DNA of 64,000 nt from positions 143,087 through 207,086 of the forward strand of contig NZ_SMKV01000007.1 in the NCBI RefSeq assembly GCF_004348445.1. Reading direction: 5' to 3'. This stretch comes from Saccharopolyspora aridisoli. GTDB lineage: Bacteria > Actinomycetota > Actinomycetes > Mycobacteriales > Pseudonocardiaceae. The first letter of the stretch is position 1, and the number at the start of each line of letters is the position of its first letter. Both the position numbers and the translations under genes were made by a program. Below the pieces are notes generated by a model, which made no database searches, had not been told where the DNA came from, and saw only the letters and a list, made by a program, of their open reading frames with translations. Shown here in pieces: positions 27,711 to 36,882 of the stretch.

Positions 27711-28802
27711 GTGAACGATCACCTCGACTTCGCCCTGGCACTGCACGAGAAGCTGGCTCCACCTCCGACCAAGACGTTCTGCTGGTCGCCGTACTCGGTG
27801 AGCAGCGCCCTCGGGCTCGCAGCCACCGCGACCGGTGGCAACACCAGGGAAGAACTCGTCGCCGCGCTGCGCGACGAACCGGCGAACCTGCTGGAGCTGC
27901 TGGGGTCGGCCTCGGAGCTCTCCGCGGCTTCGGGTGAGCAGCCGGTGCTCGCGGTCGCCAACACCCTCTGGGCGCACGCGGACCTGCCGATCGAGGAGTC
28001 CTACCGGCTGGCGCTCAAGGACTGGCCCGGCAGCGCGGTGCGCAACGCCCCGTTCCAGGAAGATCCTGAAGCGGCACGCGAGCTGATCAACGCCGACGTC
28101 GCCGAGACCACCCGGGACCTCGTCCCGGAGCTGCTGCCGACCGGCGCGGTCCACCCGCAGACCGTCGCGGCCCTGGTCAACGCCCTCTACCTGAAGGTCT
28201 CCTGGCGCGAGGCGTTCGAGAGGACCAAGACCACCCAGCGCCCGTTCCACGCCCCCGACGGCGACCGCGACGTGCCCACGATGACGGCCGCGCGAACCCT
28301 CGGCCACGCCGCCACCGACGGCTGGCAGGCGATCGGGCTCCCGGCCGCCGGGGGAGTGGAAGCGGTCGTCCTGCTGCCCGACGGCGACCTGGCCGCCGCC
28401 GAAGGCGAGCTCACAACTGAGCGCCTCGCCGGCCTGCTCGGCGCCTTGGAACAGCGCAAGGTCGAGCTGTTCCTGCCGCGCTTCAAGGTCTCAGGCGGCG
28501 CGGAGCTCACCGATCCGCTCGGCGAGCTGGGCGTGCGGGACCTGTTCACCCCGGCCGCCGACTTCACCCCGTTGACCGACCGGTCGCTGCGCGTCTCGGA
28601 GGTGCTGCACGAATCGGTGCTCGACGTCGATGAAGCGGGCCTGGAAGGCGCGGCCGCGACCGCGATGATGATGCGCCTGACCGCCATCGTGCGGGAACCC
28701 GAGCCGGTGCGGGTCGAGGTGGACCGCCCGTTCCTGTTCCTGGTGCGCCACCGCGACAGCGGCGCGCTCTACTTCCTGGCCCGCATCACCGATCCGAGCT
28801 GA
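27711..28802 (+). CDS. Serpin family protease inhibitor
   Basis: A 363-residue serpin, an uncommon family in bacteria. It has SPYSVSSALGLAATA, LVNALYLKVSWREAF, the hinge DEAGLEGAAATA at about 314-325 and the C-terminal DRPFLFLVRH...GALYFLARI. The hinge is close to the inhibitory consensus, though Leu replaces the usual Thr at P14. The reactive bond probably lies near RLTA just after the Met-rich stretch. No signal peptide is visible, so it may act in the cytoplasm. GTG 27711 has GGAG about 10 bases upstream; an earlier in-frame start adds 29 residues without homology. Confidence 0.9.
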   Translation: MNDHLDFALALHEKLAPPPTKTFCWSPYSVSSALGLAATATGGNTREELVAALRDEPANLLELLGSASELSAASGEQPVLAVANTLWAHADLPIEESYRLALKDWPGSAVRNAPFQEDPEAARELINADVAETTRDLVPELLPTGAVHPQTVAALVNALYLKVSWREAFERTKTTQRPFHAPDGDRDVPTMTAARTLGHAATDGWQAIGLPAAGGVEAVVLLPDGDLAAAEGELTTERLAGLLGALEQRKVELFLPRFKVSGGAELTDPLGELGVRDLFTPAADFTPLTDRSLRVSEVLHESVLDVDEAGLEGAAATAMMMRLTAIVREPEPVRVEVDRPFLFLVRHRDSGALYFLARITDPS

Positions 28803-28881
28803 GCTGTCACGCTTCCGCGACTTGTCTCGTCACTCCGGTGACGAACCCCGAAAACCGGGGTGGCGAGGAGGGAGCGAGCAC

Positions 28882-29448
28882 ATGCCGCGCATTCCGGGCG
28901 TGCCCACCAGCGAAGCCAACCTGCTGACCAGGCTCACCTACCGGTTCTCCCGGCGCCGCTACGGCGCGGTGCTGGACCCGCTGGCCGTGGTCGCGCACCA
29001 CCAAGGCCTGCTGATGGCCACCGGCGTGTCGGAGATGGCGGTGGAGAAAGCGGCCAAGGTGCTGCCGGCGAACCTGCGCGAGCTGGCGGTCTACCGGGTG
29101 GCCACGAAGATCGGCTGCTCGTGGTGCGTTGACTTCGGCACGATGCTGCAGCGCAACGAGGGCCTGGACATCGACCGCCTCGAGGAGATCGACGACTACC
29201 GAACCTCGGGGAAGTACTCCGCGGTGGAACGGCTGGTGATCGCTTACGCGGACGCCATGACCGAGCAGCCCATGCAGGTCACCGACGAGCAGGTCGCCGA
29301 ACTCGACCGGCGCCTCGGCCACAAGGGGGTGGTCGAGCTGACCTACATGATCGCCTTGGAGAACCAGCGCACCCGCACCAACCACGCGCTGGGCCTGACC
29401 GCGCAGGGCTTCACCAGCGGAGAGGCCTGCCGAGTGCCGATGCCCTAG
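28882..29448 (+). CDS. Carboxymuconolactone decarboxylase/AhpD-like protein
   Basis: A 188-residue helical protein. It has the redox-type CxxC in KIGCSWCVDFG and the downstream His-containing helix in YMIALENQRTRTNHALG, the AhpD-like arrangement. Members reduce peroxiredoxins or act as peroxidases themselves. The ATG at 28882 has GAGGAGGGAG upstream. The gene is convergent with the ECF sigma factor, which belongs to a group often found beside such proteins, so the sigma factor may control it. Confidence 0.88.
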   Translation: MPRIPGVPTSEANLLTRLTYRFSRRRYGAVLDPLAVVAHHQGLLMATGVSEMAVEKAAKVLPANLRELAVYRVATKIGCSWCVDFGTMLQRNEGLDIDRLEEIDDYRTSGKYSAVERLVIAYADAMTEQPMQVTDEQVAELDRRLGHKGVVELTYMIALENQRTRTNHALGLTAQGFTSGEACRVPMP

Positions 29449-29449
29449 A

Positions 29450-29575
29450 AGCGGTCGAAGGTGCGGCGCAGCCGCCGTTCCAGGTGTGGCACCAGCTGGC
29501 ACCGCCGGCCTGCACGAGGCGTGGCGCGCGGAGCTCGCAGCACCGGTCTGGCTCCGCCCGGGCAGAGCAACCAAG
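29450..29575 (+). repeat. Dispersed intergenic repeat, copy D
   Basis: In the convergent gap between the AhpD-like gene and the sigma factor. GTTCCAGGTGTGG at 29477-29489 is identical to 51391-51403 in copy C. GTGGCGCGCGGAG and GGCAGAGCAAC echo the far half of copies A and C. The middle part is shorter than in C. Confidence 0.6.
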
Positions 29576-29582
29576 AAACTCC

Positions 29583-30476
29583 TCAGCGGAACTCCACGCG
29601 GGTCAGCTTGTCAGGGTTGACGATGTCGAACACCTCCGCTGGCCGTCCGTCGCGGACGGCCAGCGCGAACACCCGGGGCGCCACATCAGCGCCGTCGCCC
29701 GGCATCAGCACGCCTAGGTCGCCGTTGACCAGGACCGGATGCGCTGCGCCGAGCAGCTCCGCGCCGTACTTGTCGATGAGCCCGATGGCGAACCGCGCCA
29801 CCTTGTCGGCCCCGACGACCGGGCGCCGGGCTGTGCGGGCCTTGCCGCCGCTGTCGCCGTAGACGGTGGCCGAGGGGTGCAGCAGCCGGGTGAGCGCGGC
29901 GAGGTCCTTGGCGGCCACCGCGGTCAGGAAGTCCTCCAGCGCCCGCTGCTGCTCGGGCAGCGGCACCCGCTCCGGCGGGGCGGCGTCGACCATCGTTCGA
30001 CGCGCCCGCGACGCGTGTTGGCGCGCGGTGGGAACGCTGCACCCGAGCACCTCGGCGATCTCGGCGAAGGGCACTTCGAAGCCGTCGTGCAGCACCAGCG
30101 CGAGCCGTTGGTCCGGCGGAAGCTCGTGGAGCACCCGCATCGCCGCCATCCGCAGGTCGTCCTGACCGACCACGATGTCGCCCGGATCGGAGTCCACGGC
30201 GCTCACCAGCGGTTCAGGCAGCCACGGGCCGACGTAGCTCTCGCGCCGCACGGCGGCCGAGCGCATCCGGTCCAGGCACAGCCTGCTGACCACGGTGGTC
30301 AGCCAACCACCCAGGTCGCGGATCTCGTCGTGGTCGGTGTCGGTCAGCCGCAGCCACGCGTCCTGCACCGCGTCCTCGGCATCGGCGAGCCGTCCGGTCA
30401 GCCGGTAGCCGAGGCCGATCAAGCGGCTCCGGTGCCGGTCGAACTCCGCGGCGAGCGTGCTGGTGTCGGGCCTCAC
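29583..30476 (-). CDS. ECF sigma factor with SnoaL-like C-terminal domain (SigJ/ECF41 type)
   Basis: A 297-residue sigma factor. Region 2 is GLGYRLTGRLADAEDAVQDA, region 4 EIAEVLGCSVPTARQHASRA, and a C-terminal SnoaL-like domain of about 110 residues follows, with DFLTAVAAKDLAALTRLLHP. In this group the extra domain regulates activity in place of an anti-sigma factor, and the sigma gene usually sits beside a carboxymuconolactone decarboxylase-like gene, as here. Start GTG 30474-30476. An 18-bp palindrome lies just upstream. Confidence 0.9.
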   Translation of the reverse strand: MRPDTSTLAAEFDRHRSRLIGLGYRLTGRLADAEDAVQDAWLRLTDTDHDEIRDLGGWLTTVVSRLCLDRMRSAAVRRESYVGPWLPEPLVSAVDSDPGDIVVGQDDLRMAAMRVLHELPPDQRLALVLHDGFEVPFAEIAEVLGCSVPTARQHASRARRTMVDAAPPERVPLPEQQRALEDFLTAVAAKDLAALTRLLHPSATVYGDSGGKARTARRPVVGADKVARFAIGLIDKYGAELLGAAHPVLVNGDLGVLMPGDGADVAPRVFALAVRDGRPAEVFDIVNPDKLTRVEFR

Positions 30477-30493
30477 GCGATCGATTCTGCCGC

Positions 30494-30511
30494 ACCGGGT
30501 GGACACCCGGT
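30494..30511. promoter_or_regulatory. 18-bp palindrome between sigma factor and dnaG
   Basis: ACCGGGTG-GA-CACCCGGT is a perfect dyad (8-bp arms, 2-bp centre) in the 69-bp divergent gap. It lies 17 bases upstream of the sigma-factor start and 22 bases upstream of the dnaG -10 box. It could be an operator for either gene or a short hairpin. Confidence 0.5.
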
Positions 30512-30532
30512 CGTAACCGATCTCGTTGGCCC

Positions 30533-30546
30533 TAGACTGAGTGACG
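30533..30546 (+). promoter_or_regulatory. Leaderless promoter of dnaG
   Basis: TAGACT at 30533-30538 fits an actinobacterial -10 box, and GTG 30546 follows after seven bases. There is no ribosome binding site. The -35 region is not well conserved. Confidence 0.55.
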
Positions 30547-32438
30547 TGACAGGCAGGATCCGGGAGAGCGACATCGCCGAGGTGCGCGATCGCAACCGGA
30601 TCGACGACGTCGTCGGCGAGTACGTCGCGCTGCGCAACGCCGGTGGTGGCGCGCAGAAGGGCCTGTGCCCGTTCCACGACGAGAAGACGCCGTCGTTCAA
30701 CGTCCGCCCCAGCCACGGCACCTTCCACTGCTTCGGCTGCGGTGAGGGCGGCGACGTGATCGCCTTCATGATGAAGATCGAGCACCTCGGCTTCGTGGAA
30801 TCCGTGGAGCGGCTCGCCGACCGGGTCGGCCTCCAGCTGCAGTACGAGGGCGGCACGCCGGGACCGAAGCGCGACCGCGGAAGCCGCTCGCGCATGGTCG
30901 AGGCGCACCGCCTCGCAGCCGAGTTCTACGCCGAGCAGCTGCGCTCTCCCGAGGCCCAACCGGCCCGCGAGTACCTGACCAGCCGCGGCTTCGACGAGTC
31001 CGCCGCCCAGCGCTTCGGCTGCGGCTTCGCGCCCAGCGGCTGGGACAAGCTCACGAAACTGCTGCTGAACAAGGGTTTCGAGGTCGACGAGCTGATCAAG
31101 TGCGGCCTGTCCCGGGAAGGCAGGCGCGGTCCGATGGACCGCTTCCACCGGCGCCTGCTGTGGCCGTTGAAGGACCTCGGTGGTGACGTGGTCGGCTTCG
31201 GCGCGCGGCGGATCTTCGACGACGACCCCATCGAGGCCAAGTACGTCAACACCTCCGCCACCCCGATCTTCAACAAGTCGCAGGTGCTGTTCGGCATCGA
31301 CCTGGCCAAGCGGGAGATCGCCAAGCGCAGGCAGGCCGTGGTAGTCGAGGGCTACACCGACGTGATGGCCATGCACCTGGCGGGCGTGCCCACCGCGGTC
31401 GCCTCCTGCGGAACCGCGTTCGGCGACGAGCACATCTCGGTGCTGCGGCGGCTGATGATGGACGACGACGCCTTCCGCGGCGAGGTCATCTTCACCTTCG
31501 ACGGCGATGAGGCCGGGCAGAAGGCGGCGATGAAGGCCTTCGACGGCGAGCAGCAGTTCGCCGGCCAGACTTACGTGGCGATCACCCCGGACAACATGGA
31601 CCCGTGCGAGCTGCGCGAGGCCCGGGGTGATGCCGCGGTGCGGGACCTGGTGGCCCGGCGCAAGCCGCTGTTCGAGTTCGCCATCCGCAGCCTGCTCACC
31701 GACTACGACCTGGACTCGGTGGACGGCCGCGTCGCCGCGCTCAAGCGGACGGTGCCGCTGATCGCCCAGATCAAGGACCCGGCCAGCCGCGACGGGTACG
31801 CGGCCCGGCTCGCCTGGTGGGCGGGTTGGAACGACGAGAACCAGGTGGTCAAGCGGGTTCGGGAGAGCTCGGGAGCCCCGGTCCGCAAGCAGCCCCGCCC
31901 GCGCCGCGAGGAGAACCAGCAGTCGCTGGGCATGGACGTCGAGCTGCCGCAGCGCCCGCCGAGGCACGACCCCCGCTGGCTGCAGCGGGAGGCCATCAAG
32001 GCCGCTCTCCAGGTCCCGGCCCTGGCCGGTCCGCTCTACGACTCGCTGCCCGCCGAGGCGTTCACCGAGCCGGTCTACGCCGAGGTGCAGAAGGCGTTGC
32101 TGGCGGCGGGCGGCACGGCTTCAGGGCTGAGCGGAGCGGGTCTGGTCGACGCGGTCTCGCAGCAGTGCGAGAGCCAGGTCGGCGCCCGGTTGTGCACGCA
32201 GCTCGCGGTCGAGGCCCTGGAGTGGACGACCGAGGACGACCCGCGCTACGTGAGCGCGATCATCGCCCGGCTGCAAGAACGCCTGGTCAGCAGGCAGATC
32301 GCGGACATCAAGTCCAAGGTCCAACGGATGTCGCCGCTGGAGGACGCCGAGGAGTACAACGCCCTGTTCGGCGACATGGTCGCCTTGGAGGGCTACCGCA
32401 AGGCACTGCTGGACCAGGCGATGGGAACGACTCTGTGA
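30546..32438 (+). CDS. dnaG: DNA primase
   Basis: A 630-residue primase that makes RNA primers at the replication fork. The N-terminal zinc finger is CPFHDEKTPSF plus FHCFGCGEGGD (CHC2). The TOPRIM core has VVEGYTDVMAMHLAG and the DGDEAG acidic motif. The C-terminal helicase-binding domain follows a basic linker near residues 440-470. The frame is open far upstream but homology begins at GTG 30546. It overlaps the next gene by four bases. Confidence 0.95.
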   Translation: MTGRIRESDIAEVRDRNRIDDVVGEYVALRNAGGGAQKGLCPFHDEKTPSFNVRPSHGTFHCFGCGEGGDVIAFMMKIEHLGFVESVERLADRVGLQLQYEGGTPGPKRDRGSRSRMVEAHRLAAEFYAEQLRSPEAQPAREYLTSRGFDESAAQRFGCGFAPSGWDKLTKLLLNKGFEVDELIKCGLSREGRRGPMDRFHRRLLWPLKDLGGDVVGFGARRIFDDDPIEAKYVNTSATPIFNKSQVLFGIDLAKREIAKRRQAVVVEGYTDVMAMHLAGVPTAVASCGTAFGDEHISVLRRLMMDDDAFRGEVIFTFDGDEAGQKAAMKAFDGEQQFAGQTYVAITPDNMDPCELREARGDAAVRDLVARRKPLFEFAIRSLLTDYDLDSVDGRVAALKRTVPLIAQIKDPASRDGYAARLAWWAGWNDENQVVKRVRESSGAPVRKQPRPRREENQQSLGMDVELPQRPPRHDPRWLQREAIKAALQVPALAGPLYDSLPAEAFTEPVYAEVQKALLAAGGTASGLSGAGLVDAVSQQCESQVGARLCTQLAVEALEWTTEDDPRYVSAIIARLQERLVSRQIADIKSKVQRMSPLEDAEEYNALFGDMVALEGYRKALLDQAMGTTL

Positions 32439-32962
32439 TCAAGAGGCTGCTGGCGAAGTTGAGCGGAACCGCCGAGGTCCCGGCGGACTTCCCGGGCAGG
32501 CTCGACCCCGACGAGCAGGTCCTGTCCGTCGCGCCCTGCGAGGACGGGTCGGTGGTGGCCACCCACCTGGGCCTCTGGCTCCCGGAGGGGCGGAGGGTCG
32601 GCTGGCACCTGATCAGCAAAGCGACTTGGGGCGGTGGCGTGCTCACCGTGACCGAGGCCGAGGAGACCCGGCACGTCGACGGCGCCGTCTACCTGCGCGA
32701 CCTGCGGCCTCAGCGCCTGGCGCTGACCGGTGAGAGCCGGTTGCCCGACGTGGTCCACGAGCGCGTCAACCGCTCGATCCGGTCCCGCCATCACCGGGAC
32801 CTGCCGGGTGGCGGCGCCTGGTTCGTCCAGCGCAAGGTTCCCGGCCGCAACGGCATCGAGCTGCAGATCCGGCCCGATCAGGGCACGGACGAACCGGCGC
32901 TCGACCGCCTGGTCGGCGCGCTGGTGGAGAGCCTGCGGCAGTCCCGCGACCTGCCTTCCTGA
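32435..32962 (+). CDS. Conserved hypothetical protein downstream of dnaG
   Basis: A 175-residue soluble protein starting at GTG 32435, whose GTGA overlaps the dnaG stop, so it is coupled to primase. It reads like a beta-rich domain (DEQVLSVAPCEDGSVVATHLGLWLP read in parts, VGWHLISKATWGGGVL, VYLRDLRPQRLAL). No catalytic motif or membrane segment is seen. Comparable small proteins follow dnaG in Pseudonocardiales. Function is unknown. Confidence 0.85.
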   Translation: MIKRLLAKLSGTAEVPADFPGRLDPDEQVLSVAPCEDGSVVATHLGLWLPEGRRVGWHLISKATWGGGVLTVTEAEETRHVDGAVYLRDLRPQRLALTGESRLPDVVHERVNRSIRSRHHRDLPGGGAWFVQRKVPGRNGIELQIRPDQGTDEPALDRLVGALVESLRQSRDLPS

Positions 32963-33043
32963 GTTCGTTCCACCTCGAACCGTCCTCGACGCGATTGGAC
33001 GCCCGGTATACGGTACGGGCGTACTGCTAGCGGAGGTGACGGC

Positions 33044-33805
33044 ATGTGGGACCCCGGCAAGTACCTGGCCTTCAGCGATCAGCGAGACCGCCCGGCCTTC
33101 GACCTGATCGCCAGAGTGCGCGTCGAGAGCCCCAGACGGGTCGTCGATCTCGGATGCGGTGCGGGAAACCTGACCTCGCTGCTCACCGGCCGCTGGCCGC
33201 GCGCTGAGGTGGAAGCGCTGGACTCCTCGGAGGAGATGGTCGCCGAGGCCCGCTCGCGGGGTGTGCCCGCGCGGGTCGAGGACGTCCGGGACTGGAAGCC
33301 GCAGCCGGACACCGACGTCGTGCTGTGCAACGCGGTCCTGCAGTGGATACCGGATCACGTCGAACTGCTGCACCGCTGGCTGTCCGAGCTTCCCAGCGGG
33401 GCCTGGTTCACCTTCCAGGTCCCCGGCAACTTCGACGCCCCGTCGCACGCCACCATCCGCGAGCTGGCCGTTGAACAGCGCTGGCGCGGCAAGCTCGACG
33501 GGGTGCTGAGCCACGACGACGTCGTGCGCGGCCCGCTGGAGTACGCCGACGAGATCGCCGATCCGGATGTCGAGGTCGACGCCTGGGAGACGACCTACGT
33601 GCACGCGCTGCGCGGGGACGACCCGGTGCTGGAGTGGGTGAGCGGAACCGTTCTGCGTCCGGTACGAGCGGCACTGGACGACGATGAGTGGGCCGAGTTC
33701 CGAACCGAGTTGTCCCATCGCTTCTCGGTCGCCTACCCGAAACGGCCCGACGGCGTGACCTGGTTTCCTTTCCGCAGGGTCTTCGTCACCGCTCACTGCG
33801 CGTGA
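33044..33805 (+). CDS. tam: Trans-aconitate 2-methyltransferase
   Basis: A 253-residue class I SAM-dependent methyltransferase that detoxifies trans-aconitate. MWDPGKYLAFSDQRDRPAFD is the typical start, motif I is VVDLGCGAGNLT, and later come VLCNAVLQWIPDH and FQVPGNFDAPSH. ATG 33044 has CGGAGG about 8 bases upstream. TATACGGTAC at 33008 may be part of its promoter. Confidence 0.9.
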   Translation: MWDPGKYLAFSDQRDRPAFDLIARVRVESPRRVVDLGCGAGNLTSLLTGRWPRAEVEALDSSEEMVAEARSRGVPARVEDVRDWKPQPDTDVVLCNAVLQWIPDHVELLHRWLSELPSGAWFTFQVPGNFDAPSHATIRELAVEQRWRGKLDGVLSHDDVVRGPLEYADEIADPDVEVDAWETTYVHALRGDDPVLEWVSGTVLRPVRAALDDDEWAEFRTELSHRFSVAYPKRPDGVTWFPFRRVFVTAHCA

Positions 33806-33916
33806 CCTGCACAGATGTTCGTGGTGGAGCAAATCGGGGGGTGCCGTGAAACGCCATTCGGGCATCCGCTAGAGTAGTTCCGTCAGCGCGAGGGAGTGCT
33901 GAACACAAGAGAACAT

Positions 33917-33989
<73 letters not shown>

Positions 33990-33992
33990 CGC

Positions 33993-34021
33993 AAAGCCCA
34001 GACCAACGGTCTGGGCTTTTT
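33993..34021 (+). terminator. Rho-independent terminator of tRNA-Asn
   Basis: AAAGCCCAGACC pairs with GGTCTGGGCTTT around loop AAC, and the right arm runs into TTTTT. This is the clearest T-tract terminator in the window. Confidence 0.93.
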
Positions 34022-34080
34022 CGCACGCGCGTTGCGGGCCTGCGTCGGTCGGTGATCGGGTGTGGCTACCGTGTTCGGTC

Positions 34081-34650
34081 GTGGCGAAGCTCTACTTCCG
34101 ATACGGGGCGATGAACTCCGGCAAGTCGACCGCGTTGATCCAGGTCGCGCACAACTACGCCGAACGCGGGCAGCGCGTCTTCGTGGTCAAGCCCGAGATC
34201 GACACCAAGAGCCCCGTGGTGCTCTCGCGCATCAACGTGTCGCGGGAGGTCGATCTCGTCTGCGACGCGGACACCGCCGTGCGGAGCGTCGTGCTGGCGG
34301 CGGCGGTGCCGGACTGCGTGCTCGTCGACGAGGCGCAGTTCCTCACCGGTGAGCAGGTCGAAGACCTGTTCCGGTTGGCCGTGCTCGACGGGGTCCCGGT
34401 GATCGCCTACGGGCTGCGCAACGACTTCCGCACCCGCGGCTTCCCGGGGAGCCTGCGGTTGATGGAGCTGGCGCACTCCATCGAGGAGCTCAAGACGATC
34501 TGCCGCTGCGGTCGCAAGGCGACGCTCAACGCGCGCACCGTCAACGGCGAGTTCACCCAGGACGGCAGCCAGGTCGCCATCGAGGGCGACGTCGGGTACG
34601 AATCCATGTGCGGCACTTGCTATCTGCGCAAGGTCGGCACGTTCGAGTGA
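34081..34650 (+). CDS. tdk: Thymidine kinase
   Basis: A 189-residue type II thymidine kinase for the salvage of thymidine. The P-loop is GAMNSGKST, the Walker B region is VLVDEAQFL, and the zinc lasso has CRCG and CGTC. The start is GTG 34081, with TACCGT eight bases upstream, again a leaderless arrangement. Confidence 0.93.
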   Translation: MAKLYFRYGAMNSGKSTALIQVAHNYAERGQRVFVVKPEIDTKSPVVLSRINVSREVDLVCDADTAVRSVVLAAAVPDCVLVDEAQFLTGEQVEDLFRLAVLDGVPVIAYGLRNDFRTRGFPGSLRLMELAHSIEELKTICRCGRKATLNARTVNGEFTQDGSQVAIEGDVGYESMCGTCYLRKVGTFE

Positions 34651-34743
34651 CTAGTCTGGCGGCTCGAGGCGATCACCGGCGCCGACGTGAGGGTCCGCAT
34701 GGGGCCTGGAGGGACTGCTGGTGACTCGAGCGCCAGGTCTGGG

Positions 34744-35892
34744 CTAGAGCCAGTTCCGGCGCTTGAAGATGGCGTAGAGGCTGAGGCAGACCACGAGCAT
34801 CAGCAGGATCGCGAACGGGTAGCCCAGCGTCCAGTGCAGCTCCGGGATCACGTCGAAGTTCATCCCGTAGACCGTGCCGATCAGCGTCGGGGCGAACAGG
34901 ATCGCCGCCCACGAGGAGATCCGCTTGATCTCCTCGTTCTGCGCGTAGCTGGCCTCGGTCATGCGCTTCATCTCCTCGTTCTGCGCCTGGGTGACCAGCG
35001 TGGCGTTCACGGCGAGGATGTTGTCGAGCATCTGCCGGAACCCGTCGACGCGCTCGGCGACGGTCGTGGCGTGGTCGGCGACGTCGCGCAGATAGCGCTG
35101 CAGCTCCTCGTCGATCTGGTACTTCTCGAACCCGGCTTCCAGGCTGCGCAGGATCGCCAGCAGCGGGCGGGTCGCGCGCTGGAACTCGATGACCTCCCGG
35201 GACAGCTCGTAGATGCGCCGCGACACGTGCGGCTCGAAGTCGAAGACCTCGGTCTCGATCTCGTCGATGTCGTTCTGCAGCCCGGCGATGACCGGCGCGT
35301 AGCCATCCACGACGTGGTCGAGCACCGCGTAGAGCACGGCTTCGGGGCCGCGCCGGAGCAGGTCCTGGTCGGTTTCCATCCGTCGCCGCACGACCGAGAG
35401 GTCGGGGGCCTGCCCGTGGCGGACGGTGAGCACGAAGTTCGGGCCGACGAACAGGTGCAGCTCGCCGAAGTTCACCTCCTCGACGTCGTCGAGGTAGGTG
35501 GCGGCGCGCAGCACGACGAACAACGTGTCCCCGTACCGCTCGATCTTCGGCCGCTGGTGAGCGACGATCGCGTCCTCGACCGCGAGCTTGTGCAGGTCGA
35601 ATTCATCCGCGGCGGCCAGCAGCTCCTCTTCAGCCGGCCGGTACAGGCCGATCCAGGCCATGGTCCCGTCCGCGCCGGGCAGCTGCCGGTAGGTCTCGCT
35701 AAGGCTCTCCGGAGTGGAGATGCGGACGCCGTGGCGGTAGATGGCAGTGTCGATCAGCGGCCGGTCGGCCAGCGGCCGCTCATCGGCCGCGCGGGGGTCC
35801 ATCGAGTGCTCGGGCGCGGATTCCCGGTGGGACATGACCGGCTCGGGGTGCCTGCCGCGCCTGCGCAGCGGGCGGGGGCGCCATTCGGGCAC
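34744..35892 (-). CDS. corA: Magnesium/cobalt transporter CorA
   Basis: A 382-residue pentameric channel protein. The long N-terminal cytoplasmic funnel domain is followed by two C-terminal membrane helices, with the selectivity motif YGMNFD between them. It ends in the basic KRRNWL. Residues 1-45 are a charged tail not seen in all CorA proteins, so the true start could be at an internal ATG. Start GTG 35890-35892 is used here. Confidence 0.92.
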   Translation of the reverse strand: MPEWRPRPLRRRGRHPEPVMSHRESAPEHSMDPRAADERPLADRPLIDTAIYRHGVRISTPESLSETYRQLPGADGTMAWIGLYRPAEEELLAAADEFDLHKLAVEDAIVAHQRPKIERYGDTLFVVLRAATYLDDVEEVNFGELHLFVGPNFVLTVRHGQAPDLSVVRRRMETDQDLLRRGPEAVLYAVLDHVVDGYAPVIAGLQNDIDEIETEVFDFEPHVSRRIYELSREVIEFQRATRPLLAILRSLEAGFEKYQIDEELQRYLRDVADHATTVAERVDGFRQMLDNILAVNATLVTQAQNEEMKRMTEASYAQNEEIKRISSWAAILFAPTLIGTVYGMNFDVIPELHWTLGYPFAILLMLVVCLSLYAIFKRRNWL

Positions 35893-36018
35893 GGGGTCCT
35901 CCCGAGGTCGTCGGGCCAGGTGATCGCCTCGAGCGTACCCAGCGGCGCCAGGTGCGTGCTGGTTCCGGAAGACGTCGCAGCCGCCTCGACCAGCGGGTCG
36001 CGGCGGCTGCGAGCGCTG

Positions 36019-36882
36019 TCAGGGCTTGCGGGCGACTCCTGCCCAGACGACCGAGTCGTTCGGGCTGTCGAACTCGATCACGGGTGCGTTCTCACCGCTC
36101 TCCTCCGGGTGCCACAGCGGAGTCCAGGTGCAGCCCGGCTCGACGAGCTCGTAGTCACCGAAGAAGGATTCGATCTCGTCGTGCGGACGCCAGATCACCG
36201 GTGTCGCCGACTTGTCGTACATCTTGCCGAACTCGGCCATCTCCCGCTTGCGCTCGTCCGGCACGTCGTCGGCGGTGCCGTGGGTGATCACCAGGTAGGA
36301 GCCCTCGGGAACCAGCTCGCGGAAGCGCGCGACGGCCTGCGGACCGATGTCCTCGCCGTTCGGGCCGGGCTGGGTCACGTGCAGGACGGCGATCAGGAGC
36401 AACGCGACCGGCTGCTCGACGTCGATGACGCCGCTCTCCTCGACCGCCTCCCACAGCTGGTCGGGTTCGCGCAGGTCGGCGTGCAGCACGCAGTGCTTGT
36501 CGGTGACGTCTTCCTCTTCGAGCAGGATGCGCGAGTGCGCGACGGCCACCGGCTCGTTGTCGACGTAGACGCAGTTGGCGTCGCCGACGAGTTCGTCGGC
36601 GACCTGGTGCGTGCTGCCCATCGTCGGAACACCGGATCCGATGTCGATGAACTGCCGGATCCCCTGCTTGCAGAGGTAGCGCACCACGCGGTGGAGGAAC
36701 AGGCGGTTGGCCTTGGCGGCGGGCGCGACGAACGGGTAGCGCTCCAGCGCCTTCTCGCCGAAGACGCGGTCCACCGCGTAGTTGGCCCTTCCACCGAGGT
36801 AGTAGTCGTAGATCCGGGCGATGTTGGGGTGTTCCAGGTCCACGCCTTCCGGCGCGAACATCTCCGCCTTCGACTGACTCAC
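36019..36882 (-). CDS. SAM-dependent methyltransferase, JK/DUF574 family
   Basis: A 287-residue protein of an actinomycete-specific family that is often multicopy. It has HPNIARIYDYYLGGRANYAVD, FIDIGSGVPTMGSTHQVAD, VYVDNEPVAVAHSRILL and a C-terminal WAGVARKP. SAM binding is inferred from the family; the substrate is unknown. GAAGGGG lies 7 bases before the ATG at 36880-36882. Confidence 0.9.
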   Translation of the reverse strand: MSQSKAEMFAPEGVDLEHPNIARIYDYYLGGRANYAVDRVFGEKALERYPFVAPAAKANRLFLHRVVRYLCKQGIRQFIDIGSGVPTMGSTHQVADELVGDANCVYVDNEPVAVAHSRILLEEEDVTDKHCVLHADLREPDQLWEAVEESGVIDVEQPVALLLIAVLHVTQPGPNGEDIGPQAVARFRELVPEGSYLVITHGTADDVPDERKREMAEFGKMYDKSATPVIWRPHDEIESFFGDYELVEPGCTWTPLWHPEESGENAPVIEFDSPNDSVVWAGVARKP

